Part shown: piece by piece, positions 25,493 to 34,087 of the stretch
Position numbering within the stretch: the first letter of the stretch is position 1
Layout of the letters: the number at the start of each line of letters is the position of its first letter
Origin: Oleispira antarctica RB-8
Lineage (GTDB): Bacteria > Pseudomonadota > Gammaproteobacteria > Pseudomonadales > Oceanobacteraceae
Length of the DNA stretch: 64,000 bases
Assembly (NCBI GenBank): GCA_000967895.1
Contig: FO203512.1
Location: forward strand, 1,883,350-1,947,349
Reading direction: 5' to 3'
Position numbers and translations under genes: made by a program
Notes under the pieces: model-generated
The model's input: only the letters and a program-made list of their open reading frames with translations
The model's database searches: none
What the model was told of the DNA's origin: nothing

Positions 25493-25818
25493 TTCTGTTC
25501 ACCTGGCTTTAGATTACCTAGCTTTTTTTCATTTAGCATCTGTCTAACGGGCTTCCACCAAGTGGCGCCAAAGGTAATGGTTAAACACACACTTTGTAAT
25601 TTTGAATATCCTGATTTTATTCCTACGGGTACCGCGATAATAAGCTGCAGTAAATGCACGGGAACACTTAAGAAAATATCGATATACCACATCCACTTGA
25701 TGTAGATATTTTCGATAGGAAAAATCAAACCATAGGCTATAAAAAGCCAGCCGAAAATTGGAATCAGCATCAACAGCTTGTCGCGAGTCTCAAATCCTTT
25801 TATGTATTGATCAATCAT
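25489..25818 (-). CDS. Small membrane protein in biosynthetic operon
   Basis: This 109-aa protein has about three hydrophobic segments (residues 14-34, 39-53 and 57-68) and a basic, polar C-terminus. I do not recognise the family. It overlaps its neighbours by four bases on both sides, so it is co-translated with the OleC- and OleD-like genes. It may anchor the enzymes or the lipid product at the inner membrane, but nothing in the sequence shows this. Confidence 0.75.
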   Translation of the reverse strand: MIDQYIKGFETRDKLLMLIPIFGWLFIAYGLIFPIENIYIKWMWYIDIFLSVPVHLLQLIIAVPVGIKSGYSKLQSVCLTITFGATWWKPVRQMLNEKKLGNLKPGEQK

Positions 25819-27479
25819 ACTGTTTGCTCCTGTGTCTGTTGTTGATGTGCCCAGATGGCGAGCTGCTCTCTGCCAATTTTGGCGTTGTGGCGAATGTCTA
25901 CGGGAAAGGCGTCGTGAAATAGAACGGTATGGATGTCTTTTGTTATCGCGTGCGCTTTGCCGATGTCTAGAATTGATTGCTTGAGAGCAGTCTTGCTTTT
26001 ATTGCTATTAGGTTCTAGCTCGATACAAATAATCGGGGTTTGGTTATTCTTTGGGCCAATGCCGACAAGGGCGCTTCTGAATACATCTGGGTGTTGATTG
26101 AAAATGCCTTCGCACTGAACGCTGAATAATGTGATATCGGTGGTGCAAACTCTGTGCTGCTTGCGGCCGCAGAACCATAGTTGTCCTTCTTCATCGAGCA
26201 GGCCAAGATCGCCCATACGGTGTCGGTTTTCATCACCATCTAAAATTTTGTTCAAGGCATTCGCTTTAGGGTTTTTGTAATAACTCTGGCTAACAATGCC
26301 ACCCTTAAGAACAATTTCACCGACGGTGCCAGTAGGCATCAGCAGGCTATCATCCCACTTATCAATCGGCGAATCGGTTATTTTAATGATCGATACTTCC
26401 ACGCTTTCTAATGGCTTGCCAATACACGTGCCTTGGCCACTTTCAGTTTTATGGCGGCAGTTAGCTTCAAGTGTTTTGAAATCAATCGAAGAAATCGGCA
26501 GTGCTTCGGTAGAGCCATACGTCGTGAGAATTGAACCGTCATCACTCAATAACTGTTGAAAGGTCTCCATGGTCGAGAGTGTTACCGGTGCGCCGCCCGC
26601 AAGTACGGTTCTCATGGTTGGCAATTTGATGCCGTGCTCAATGCCATACTTGCCAACGCGATTGAGTAGGGCAGGAGAAGCAAACATCATGGTGGCTTTA
26701 TAATGCAAGATAGGGTCAATAATGTTTCTTGGGTCTACTAGCGCAGGTTTTGTCGCATCAATTTTCGGTAATACCGCCGTGATGCCGATTAAAATATCGT
26801 AAAGCGCAAAAAGAGAGAGGGTTGCGAGATCGATATGGTCGGGGTCGTCATAATAATTAAGCTTTAATGATTGATACTCTTTATTAATCATTGCATGAGT
26901 GTATTCAACGCCTTTCGCTGGCCCAGTGCTGCCTGTGGTGAAGTTGATTAAGGCAAGTTCATCTTTATTTGTATCCGCAATCGGATAAGCATCAGGTTTT
27001 TGATTGCTCAATTTCTTAAGAGAATATCCACCCCAAAATAACCGCTTACCAACGGTGATCCATGTTTTTACTGATTTGAAGTTGCGGGCTAATAGAAGTC
27101 TGAAAATATGAGCTCTTTTGATACCAATAAAAGCTTCTGCATTCACTGCATTAAAGCAATGAAGCATTCTCTTAACCCCTAAGCCGGGATCTACAATGAC
27201 GGGAATAGCGCCCACCTTGAAGAGTGCAAATGTGATCGAAAATAAATCTGGCCCCGGTTTCACCATAAAAAGGGTTTTGGTGCCTTTTGTTATACCAGCC
27301 GATTCAAACCCGCGAGCATACTGGTCTGACTCAGTATTTAACTGGCTGTAGGTCTTATGTGCATACTTAATAGATCCATCTTTATGAGTACCAATGGGAT
27401 AAATTATGGCTTTTTTGTTTGGAAATTTAAGGGCGTTGTTCTGCAGGCAAGTAGCAATGTTTAAATTATTGGAGGGCAT
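25815..27479 (-). CDS. OleC-like AMP-dependent ligase / beta-lactone synthetase
   Basis: This 554-aa ANL-superfamily enzyme has the P-loop-like A3 motif INFTTGSTGPAKG (178-190), TTYGSTEALP as the A5 region and the late GDLGLLDEEGQLWFCGR motif. The stretch VEYTH after A3 and the overall layout resemble OleC, which activates beta-hydroxy acids and forms beta-lactones, more than ordinary acyl-CoA ligases. It is the first gene of a seven-gene minus-strand operon and overlaps the next gene by four bases. Acyl-CoA or acyl-ACP ligation is the alternative reading. Confidence 0.82.
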   Translation of the reverse strand: MPSNNLNIATCLQNNALKFPNKKAIIYPIGTHKDGSIKYAHKTYSQLNTESDQYARGFESAGITKGTKTLFMVKPGPDLFSITFALFKVGAIPVIVDPGLGVKRMLHCFNAVNAEAFIGIKRAHIFRLLLARNFKSVKTWITVGKRLFWGGYSLKKLSNQKPDAYPIADTNKDELALINFTTGSTGPAKGVEYTHAMINKEYQSLKLNYYDDPDHIDLATLSLFALYDILIGITAVLPKIDATKPALVDPRNIIDPILHYKATMMFASPALLNRVGKYGIEHGIKLPTMRTVLAGGAPVTLSTMETFQQLLSDDGSILTTYGSTEALPISSIDFKTLEANCRHKTESGQGTCIGKPLESVEVSIIKITDSPIDKWDDSLLMPTGTVGEIVLKGGIVSQSYYKNPKANALNKILDGDENRHRMGDLGLLDEEGQLWFCGRKQHRVCTTDITLFSVQCEGIFNQHPDVFRSALVGIGPKNNQTPIICIELEPNSNKSKTALKQSILDIGKAHAITKDIHTVLFHDAFPVDIRHNAKIGREQLAIWAHQQQTQEQTV

Positions 27480-27878
27480 TTGATTATTTGCTAACTCTTT
27501 AACAGTCTTTTAAAAGAGCGATAGCAGGGTTCCAGTTGATGTCTTTTATCGATCCGTGCATATATTGTTTAATATATGAACACCAAGGTGTACTTAAGTA
27601 ACAGTACGAAAGTATGGTAACACTTTTTGTATATGTTGGTAACGTTATGGTGTTTTTTTGATTTTTTTGTGTAATTACGTAACAGTTGGAGGGTGATGAA
27701 TTTTATGTGGCCTAGCGTGTAGCTCTAATTTTCTGGAAAATAGATGTTTAACTCAGCCAAATAGCTTAGACGTGATTAGACCTCAAATGCTTTATAAAAT
27801 ACTTGTATTAAATGATGATGTTTCTAAATACGAGAAGGCTGTTGGTATTAGAGGAGTCTATTTTGGCTGTTCGCTCAG
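27480..27878. other. Intergenic control region upstream of the biosynthetic operon
   Basis: About 400 bases without a gene. The half near the OleC-like gene contains several small dyads: ACACC-AA-GGTGT near 27580, ATATATTGTTTAATATAT and ACTTAAGT. GTAAC occurs four times between about 27597 and 27685. These could be operators for the cluster. The other half, towards the MFS gene's 3' end, shows nothing I can identify. Confidence 0.5.
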
Positions 27879-29261
27879 TTAGGGACGCTTCTTTGAGTCG
27901 AGTGCTTCAGCAGGGATGGTTTCTTTAGCTTTAGTGTCGGCGCTTTCAATGATGTCGTGGTAATCATCATCAACATCAGCCCATTCTCGTTTTAGCTCAT
28001 TTTCGGGCACCGTTTCATTGATCTCTTCAGCGCGCGGGTCAAGGTTATAAGCTTCGGGGGTTGTCATTCCGGCGATCGCTTGGAACTCTTCATTGTCGTC
28101 GGTCATTACTGGTAATACGTGAGACTGGCGACGAATAATTAAAATAGCTGTAAAGAGGGTGAAACTAGCGCCCATAAAGATAAATAAGAACTGATGGCCA
28201 AAGAGGCTCATGAAGGCCGATGCAATGGGGGCACCCATCGCCGAGCTTAGTCCATAAGTGATTAGCATAGCACTGCCAATATCAACAAAGTCAGCACTGT
28301 CGGCGTTGTCATTAGCGTGGGCCAAGCAGATTGCATACATTGTCATGCTAAAGGCGCCCCACATAAATGCCAGTCCGGTTGAGGCTGTTCCTGCATAAAA
28401 TCCCTTAAAAGAGGCTATGAAGGTAAGGAAGGAAATGATCGCGCCGCCTAATGCGATGAAAATTAAGATGATGCGGCGGTCAAATCTATCGGAAAAGCGG
28501 CCTAATGGAATTTGAAATAATGCACCGCCAAGTACAACGGCCGACATAAAATTTGCCAGTTGGAAGGTTGTGAAACCACTGTCTTTTGCGTAAATCGGCG
28601 CTAATGCCCAAAATGAGCCAGTGATTAAGCCAGCAAAAATTGAACCGATTATGCCAATGTGAGAATGCCTCCAGACTTTAGCAAAGTCGACGCTCACTTT
28701 TTTAATGGGTGTTGGCGCCAGTGCTAAAGTGAGGGATACAGGTATCACCGAAAGCGATAAGAAAATGCCCGCTAAAGCAAAGAGTAATAGTGTATTGACG
28801 TTACCTAGATTTAATAGCTGCTGGGCAAGTGTAATCATTGCTAAGTTCAACATCGCGTAAAATGACAAAATGGTGCCGCGATTTGTTGAGTCGGCACGTT
28901 CGTTTAGCCAGCTTTCAATGATCATATAAATTCCCGCGATCATCGCCCCGATCATAAAGCGCAGAAACATCCACCCGATAAAACTTTGGCTCCAAGCAAA
29001 AAATAAGATCAGCGCCGTATAAGCAGAAGCCAGGACGGCAAATGTACGAATATGCCCCACGCGTTTTAATACGAAAGGGGTTGCCAAGCAGCCTGCGACA
29101 AAACCGACAAAATAGCTTGATCCGGTTAAACCTACTTGAAAATCAGAGAAGCCTAATAGACTGGCAGAAACAGGTAGCAGCGTCAGTAGTAAACCATGGC
29201 CCAATAGGACAAGGGCGTCAGAAATTAACAGTGCGGTGAGAGGAATAAGAGAACGGATCAT
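27879..29261 (-). CDS. MFS transporter (YcaD-like)
   Basis: This 460-aa MFS permease has 12 TM helices (LVLLGHGLLLTLLPVSA, SSYFVGFVAGCLATP, the motif-A-like GRFSDRFDRR). A hydrophilic acidic tail of about 80 residues begins at about residue 380 and ends in DSKKRP. The frame opens 61 codons earlier, but ATG 29261 is preferred: the longer form would cover a good divergent promoter (29409-29437) and leave almost no space before the next gene. The substrate is unknown. It could export the nearby cluster product, but it lies beyond a 400-base gap. Confidence 0.82.
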   Translation of the reverse strand: MIRSLIPLTALLISDALVLLGHGLLLTLLPVSASLLGFSDFQVGLTGSSYFVGFVAGCLATPFVLKRVGHIRTFAVLASAYTALILFFAWSQSFIGWMFLRFMIGAMIAGIYMIIESWLNERADSTNRGTILSFYAMLNLAMITLAQQLLNLGNVNTLLLFALAGIFLSLSVIPVSLTLALAPTPIKKVSVDFAKVWRHSHIGIIGSIFAGLITGSFWALAPIYAKDSGFTTFQLANFMSAVVLGGALFQIPLGRFSDRFDRRIILIFIALGGAIISFLTFIASFKGFYAGTASTGLAFMWGAFSMTMYAICLAHANDNADSADFVDIGSAMLITYGLSSAMGAPIASAFMSLFGHQFLFIFMGASFTLFTAILIIRRQSHVLPVMTDDNEEFQAIAGMTTPEAYNLDPRAEEINETVPENELKREWADVDDDYHDIIESADTKAKETIPAEALDSKKRP

Positions 29262-29408
29262 GGAGCACCAAAGCAGTCTGAAAAATGAAACGCTGGAATA
29301 ATAGCGTAGGGCAGGTAAGCCGAGATACAGACCCAATAACCCTATTGTATAGATATAAGAGACGTCAGAGTTAACTTTAATTCTCTCCGGTAAACTCGAC
29401 TGCAGTTC

Positions 29409-29437
29409 TTGAGCGTTAGATCTATATTGTCTACAAT
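29409..29437 (+). promoter_or_regulatory. Sigma70-type promoter for the DUF3297 gene
   Basis: TTGAGC (-35) and TACAAT (-10) are separated by exactly 17 bases. They lie about 30 bases upstream of the DUF3297 start at 29468. Confidence 0.65.
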
Positions 29438-29467
29438 AGCGCACTTTTTATTTAAGCTGGGTCAAAC

Positions 29468-29716
29468 ATGAACGACACTACATCGCTTCCACCTTTACCG
29501 GATCGCCTTTCGGGTAATCCTCGTAGCCCACATCATGTGGAAGAAATCTTCGAGCATCATGTTCGTATTCTACTCAACGGAAAAGAGCGTTTCGATGTTG
29601 AGGAGTACTGCATTAGTGAAGGTTGGGTAAAAATCCCTTCGCCTAAGGCTCTTGATCGTCGTGGTCAGCCGTTGATGGTGACGCTAAAAGGGACTGTTGA
29701 AGCTTTATATGGCTAG
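29468..29716 (+). CDS. DUF3297 family protein
   Basis: This 82-aa soluble protein contains PDRLSGNPRSPHHVEEIFEH, GKERFDVEEYCISEGWVKIPS and DRRGQPLMVTLKGTVEA, all characteristic of the small DUF3297 family widespread in Proteobacteria. The family has no assigned function known to me. The gene has its own promoter and a strong terminator, so it is monocistronic. Confidence 0.85.
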   Translation: MNDTTSLPPLPDRLSGNPRSPHHVEEIFEHHVRILLNGKERFDVEEYCISEGWVKIPSPKALDRRGQPLMVTLKGTVEALYG

Positions 29717-29750
29717 TCGTTTGGCAAGAGTATTTGCTGGGTGCGCATTA

Positions 29751-29782
29751 AAAAGGGTCTAAAGAAATTTAGACCCTTTTTT
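29751..29782 (+). terminator. Rho-independent terminator after DUF3297
   Basis: AAAAGGGTCTAAA pairs with TTTAGACCCTTTT around a GAAA tetraloop and runs into a T tract. Confidence 0.9.
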
Positions 29783-29937
29783 GTATCTTTCTATTAGTTC
29801 TTCTATTAGTTCTTTCTGGTATCCACTCTACACTTGTGTTCTATTTTAAACGGCGACTATTGGTGGTTTGATCAACACGTTTTGACAGAGTGTAGTAAAA
29901 ACAAGTATATTCGCCCCGTCGAATTTTTTCGATTTCG

Positions 29938-30092
29938 TTCTCGGGGCGGGGTGAAACTCCCCACCGGCGGTAAAGAATTATTTCTAAGCCCGCGAGCGCC
30001 TAAAAGAGATATAGTTAAAGTACATCTTTTAGGGTCAGCAGATCTGGTGTGATTCCAGAGCCGACGGTGATAGTCCGGATGATAGAGAGCGT
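29938..30092 (+). promoter_or_regulatory. FMN riboswitch (RFN element)
   Basis: The conserved RFN core is nearly complete: TTCTCGGGGCGGGGTGAA, CCACCGGCGGTAAA, AGCCCGCGAG, GGGTCAGCAGATCTGGTG, TTCCAGAGCCGACGGT and TAGTCCGGATGATAGAGAG. It binds FMN and switches off downstream riboflavin genes. Downstream, GCCG at 30149-30152 (before TTTTT) can pair with CGGC at 30129-30132 or with CGGC at 30161-30164. This could be the terminator/antiterminator switch. Confidence 0.95.
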
Positions 30093-30216
30093 GTCAGACA
30101 AAACCTCAAACTGAGCCACATAATTGTGCGGCTTCGGGATATAGGTATGCCGTTTTTATGCGGCGTCTTTGCCTGTCCGTTCGCCCTGATTCACTTTATA
30201 GTTATAGGGTTTTATA

Positions 30217-30702
30217 ATGAATCAGAGCTCAACGAATTTCACTCCTGCAACTCAACGTATTGCTTTTTTGCATGCTACTTGGCATCAAGATATTGTGCTG
30301 AATTGTTTGGATGGATTTAAAAAAGAGTTAATTTCGCGTGGTTATGATGTTGCACTTATTGATGTGATATCTGTTCCTGGTGCGTTTGAAATTCCACTGC
30401 AAGCTAAATTGCTTGCGAAAAGCGGTCGGTATTCTGCCATTGCAGGCAGTGCATTGGTGGTGGATGGTGGAATTTATCGTCATGATTTTGTTGCACAAAC
30501 AGTGTGTAATGCGCTTATGCAAATTCAATTAGAAACAGAAGTTCCTGTCGTGACCGCGGTATTAACGCCTCACAACTTTCATGAGCATGGTGAACATGTA
30601 GAATACTATAGCCATCACTTCATAAAGAAAGGTGTTGAGTTGGCAAATGCATGCGATCAAGCGATTCAACTGACAGAACAGGCTAAAATGAATCTTAGTT
30701 AA
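30217..30702 (+). CDS. ribH2: 6,7-dimethyl-8-ribityllumazine synthase, type II-like
   Basis: This 161-aa enzyme contains SVPGAFEIPLQAKLLAKSG, VVDGGIYRHDFVAQTV and TPHNFHEHGEH, characteristic of the RibH2 branch of lumazine synthases (decameric in Brucella). It condenses 5-amino-6-ribitylaminouracil with 3,4-dihydroxy-2-butanone 4-phosphate in riboflavin synthesis. It is directly controlled by the FMN riboswitch upstream and stands apart from any other rib gene here. A second, classical ribH in the main rib operon is likely elsewhere in the genome (inference). Confidence 0.92.
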   Translation: MNQSSTNFTPATQRIAFLHATWHQDIVLNCLDGFKKELISRGYDVALIDVISVPGAFEIPLQAKLLAKSGRYSAIAGSALVVDGGIYRHDFVAQTVCNALMQIQLETEVPVVTAVLTPHNFHEHGEHVEYYSHHFIKKGVELANACDQAIQLTEQAKMNLS

Positions 30703-30759
30703 ATAGCCAATGTTTTTTGCTATGCCTCTAAGCCTCCCTCTTAATTTAAGGATTGATAA

Positions 30760-31377
30760 ATGATAGATATTTTAGCTGTATTCATCACTTTCTTTGCCGT
30801 CATTGACCCGATTGGAACCATACCGGTGTTTATTGCGGTAACCGATAAGTATGACAAAAAGACAAAGCGCCGAGTCGCCTTGCTTGCAACTATTGTATCT
30901 GCTTGTGTTTTATTATTCTTTGTTGTGATGGGGGAATTTATATTAAACGCGTTAGCTATTCCTCTTCCCGCCTTTCAAATATCGGGGGGAATTGTTTTAT
31001 TTCTATTTGCTCTGACGATGATTTTTGGTGATAGTAAACCTGATGAAGAGATTAAGCTTTTAGAAAAATCGCACAAAGAAACGGCTATTTTCCCACTAGC
31101 GGTCCCATCAATTGCCAGTCCTGGTGCCATGTTAGCGGCCGTGCTTCTGACAAAAAATGCGGTCTATAGTGTTTGGGAGCAAATGCAAACGGCTTTGGTT
31201 ATGTTGTCTGTTTTGGTTTTAGCTTATATCTTAATGCTGCTTGCGGGCTTTATTACTAAAATAATTGGCAGCAGTGGTGCGAGTGTTGTGAGTCGAGTAA
31301 TGGGACTCATTCTTTCGTCTATTGCGATGACCAACATATTGGCGGGTTTCAATGATTATTATCATCTCGTCAAATGA
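30760..31377 (+). CDS. MarC-family (UPF0056) integral membrane protein
   Basis: This 205-aa protein has six TM segments, with the family signatures FFAVIDPIGTIPVFIAVT, FQISGGIVLFLFALTM and PLAVPSIASPGAM. MarC was once linked to antibiotic resistance, but that role is not supported and the function is unknown. It lies 57 bases after ribH2 with a plausible ribosome-binding site (AAGGA), so it may be read with that transcript. Confidence 0.88.
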   Translation: MIDILAVFITFFAVIDPIGTIPVFIAVTDKYDKKTKRRVALLATIVSACVLLFFVVMGEFILNALAIPLPAFQISGGIVLFLFALTMIFGDSKPDEEIKLLEKSHKETAIFPLAVPSIASPGAMLAAVLLTKNAVYSVWEQMQTALVMLSVLVLAYILMLLAGFITKIIGSSGASVVSRVMGLILSSIAMTNILAGFNDYYHLVK

Positions 31378-31452
31378 AGATACTCATCTTTAACGACTTT
31401 CGATCATTATCCAAGCGCGTATTTTCCTATTAAAATCATTGGTCGCGCACCG

Positions 31453-32385
31453 TTATTTAACATGGCTTACCTCATGCAGTGATAAACTGCTGTCATAAGT
31501 AAAGCACCTTGGCTGTTGAATGACGGGGTCAATAAATTTCAGCTCCTTTGCTAATAATTGCAAGGGTGCCGAATACTCATCAGCAGATAGTGGTTGTAAT
31601 TGCGGGTAATATTTGTCATTCAATATGGGCCAACCCAGTGTTTGCATGTGAAGACGTAATTGGTGGGTTTTTCCAGTAATAGGATTCAATTCAAATAACG
31701 CTTTACCCTTAGCGTGTTTCAAACATCGAATAATAGAGTGACTATTGGCTTTACTGGCTATTTCGCTATCTTCCTCAGTATCGGCTACGCGCATTAGAAA
31801 CCGTGGCTCGGATTGCACGATTCGGTTTTTAACGTCCCATTCCTGGCCTATCAAATTCTCAGCATCACTCACGTTTGCAATGGCTTGGTAGGTTTTGTGT
31901 ATTTGTCGGGTTTTAAATACATCATGATAAAGATGGCGGGTATCTGGATTAACCGAGAATAAAACCAAACCTGCTGTGACTCTATCTAAGCGGTGCAGTG
32001 CTTGCAGGGTTTTAATGCCTGTTCGGCGACGTAAGCGATTCTGCAAACATTCATTGATATAAGCTCCGCCTGGGGTTACTGCTAGAAAGTGGGGTTTATA
32101 AGCCACTAAAAGATGCTGATCTTGAAATAGAATCGTTTCTTGGAAGGGAATGATGGGCTCCTTTTCGACTTCTCTGTAATAGTAAATTCGTTGCTGCGGC
32201 TGAAAAGGCGATTGTGTGGTTACCAGAGAGCCATCGTGACGGTGTACTTTGCCGTCGGTGATGCGCTGCTGCCAAACTTGAGCATCAATATAGGGGAATT
32301 TAAGGATCAGGTATTCCAACACAGTGGCGACGCCGGGGTTTGTCTGCGGTAAACTCAGCTTTGAGGGCTGTTCGGAAATTGCCAT
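31453..32385 (-). CDS. RluA-family pseudouridine synthase
   Basis: This 310-aa protein has a short S4-like N-terminal part and the RluA catalytic motif HRLDRVTAGLVLFS, whose Asp is the nucleophile. Downstream is GKTHQLRLHMQTLGWPILND, the usual RNA-binding/active-site loop. It converts a specific uridine in rRNA or tRNA to pseudouridine; the target cannot be told. It faces away from the FAD monooxygenase gene. Confidence 0.9.
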   Translation of the reverse strand: MAISEQPSKLSLPQTNPGVATVLEYLILKFPYIDAQVWQQRITDGKVHRHDGSLVTTQSPFQPQQRIYYYREVEKEPIIPFQETILFQDQHLLVAYKPHFLAVTPGGAYINECLQNRLRRRTGIKTLQALHRLDRVTAGLVLFSVNPDTRHLYHDVFKTRQIHKTYQAIANVSDAENLIGQEWDVKNRIVQSEPRFLMRVADTEEDSEIASKANSHSIIRCLKHAKGKALFELNPITGKTHQLRLHMQTLGWPILNDKYYPQLQPLSADEYSAPLQLLAKELKFIDPVIQQPRCFTYDSSLSLHEVSHVK

Positions 32386-32508
32386 TTAACGGTCCAAAAT
32401 TTTGACTATAGCATGAGTTTAATCGCGCTTGGCTATGGGGTTATCTTCTTAGTCCTCTATTGATCTATTGAAAAGGGCTTTTAACAAATACGCAGGGTCG
32501 TAGAAACG

Positions 32509-34044
32509 GTGAAAAATGAAAAGAGTCGCTGGGCTATTTGCTCGCAATGCCAGGGGCGCGGTAAAAAAAGTATACGGCTGCGTAAGAAGGTAAGGCTTCT
32601 CTATCAGAGACAGCTGGAAGCCTTTGAAAAAACGAATGGCGAAGGCATCGCGCCTGTTCGTCCTAAGCCTCACCTTGATACTTGTTCGACCTGTGACGGA
32701 TCGGGCTTGGTTCCTGCCAGCGAATCCAATCTAGAATTAAGCGCGCAGAACTATCCGCACCTTGCCATTATTGGCGGTGGTATCGGGGGTGTGGCGCTCG
32801 CGGTGGCGTGCATGCATCGTGGTATTCCTTTTACGCTTTATGAGCGCGACAGCGGTTTCGATACCCGATCACAGGGTTATGGACTTACGTTGCAACAGGC
32901 GAGCAGGGCGATTGAAGGGTTGGGGATTTTCTCGTTAGCAGAAGGTATCGTTTCAACTCGACATGTTGTTCATACCACCGATGGAAAGGTTGTGGGTGAG
33001 TGGGGTATCCGAAAGTGGGGGCCGTCAGATAACAAAACAGCACCAAAGCGTACGAATGTCCATATCGCTCGTCAGTCTTTGCGTTTAGCTCTGCTTGAGC
33101 AGTTAGGTGGGCATGATTCTGTGCAGTGGAATCACCAGCTGGTTGATTATAATGCGAGTGAGGGTGGTGGGGTTGATTTAAGGTTTCAGGTCAGTCGTGA
33201 GGGGGGATGCGAGAATGACGTTAAAACTGCCCATGCTGACCTAGTGGTGGGGGCGGATGGCATTCGCAGTTCGGTGCGCAGGCTATTGATTGGCGAAGAG
33301 GTGTCTCCATTACGTTACTTAGGTTGTATTGTGATCTTAGGCATTTGCCCTTTGTCGGCGATAGTGTGTGCAGATCGCAGTTTGTTGGATTCGGCTACGG
33401 TATTCCAAACCGCTAATGGTAACGAGCGCATGTATATGATGCCTTATGCGGCGGACTCGGTAATGTGGCAACTCAGTTTTCCTATGCCAGAAAACGAGGC
33501 GAAGACTTTGAGTGCGAAAGGCCCGCAAGCGTTGAAAGAAGAGGCGTTGCGCCGATGTCAGTGGCACGCTCCTGTTCCTCAGGTTCTAACCGCAACGCAA
33601 GACGCTCAGGTATCGGGTTATCCTGTTTATGATCGCGCCGTTCTAGCTCCAGAAATGCTCGCCCCAAAGCCACTAAAATCAGAGTCACTAGAGTCAGAGC
33701 TATTAGGATCTGAGTTATTTAAAACAAGTGCTAACGTTACACTGATCGGCGATGCAGCTCACCCAATGAGTCCATTCAAGGGCCAAGGCGCGAATCAAGC
33801 GTTGTTGGATGCTCTCGCGCTGGCACGAGGAATCGTAAGAGGGTGTCGACCTTTATCGAATTGGCGAGAAGCAGGTATAAGAAGCAGTGTGCTAACAGAA
33901 TTCGAAACAGAAATGTTGCAACGCAGCGCTAAAAAGGTAAAAGACTCAGCAGATGCCGCAGAGTTTTTACATTCTGATATTGCGCTTCATGAAGGCAATG
34001 AGCCGAGAGGACGCTGCTTACAAAGGAAAGAAGACTATGAATAA
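32509..34044 (+). CDS. FAD-dependent monooxygenase with N-terminal Cys-pair (DnaJ-like) segment
   Basis: This 511-aa protein has two parts. Residues 1-70 contain two DnaJ-like elements, CSQCQGRG (C11, C14) and CSTCDGSG (C59, C62), which could bind one zinc ion; the linker is basic. From about residue 84 a group A flavoprotein hydroxylase follows, with IIGGGIGG (87-94), the DG/GADGIRSSVRR region and the second FAD motif GDAAHPMSPFKGQGANQAL. The GTG start 32509 is supported by the reading frame covering the first Cys pair. The next gene begins 43 bases downstream. The substrate is unknown; related hydroxylases act on aromatic compounds. Confidence 0.85.
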   Translation: MKNEKSRWAICSQCQGRGKKSIRLRKKVRLLYQRQLEAFEKTNGEGIAPVRPKPHLDTCSTCDGSGLVPASESNLELSAQNYPHLAIIGGGIGGVALAVACMHRGIPFTLYERDSGFDTRSQGYGLTLQQASRAIEGLGIFSLAEGIVSTRHVVHTTDGKVVGEWGIRKWGPSDNKTAPKRTNVHIARQSLRLALLEQLGGHDSVQWNHQLVDYNASEGGGVDLRFQVSREGGCENDVKTAHADLVVGADGIRSSVRRLLIGEEVSPLRYLGCIVILGICPLSAIVCADRSLLDSATVFQTANGNERMYMMPYAADSVMWQLSFPMPENEAKTLSAKGPQALKEEALRRCQWHAPVPQVLTATQDAQVSGYPVYDRAVLAPEMLAPKPLKSESLESELLGSELFKTSANVTLIGDAAHPMSPFKGQGANQALLDALALARGIVRGCRPLSNWREAGIRSSVLTEFETEMLQRSAKKVKDSADAAEFLHSDIALHEGNEPRGRCLQRKEDYE

Positions 34045-34087
34045 TGTGAACAAAAAAAACTCTGAAAAATGAGTGCTAGAGGTCTGT

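Noticed and set aside
29262-29444. 61-residue N-terminal extension of the MFS transporter
   Set aside because: It would cover a good TTGAGC-17-TACAAT promoter for the divergent gene and lacks a ribosome-binding site.
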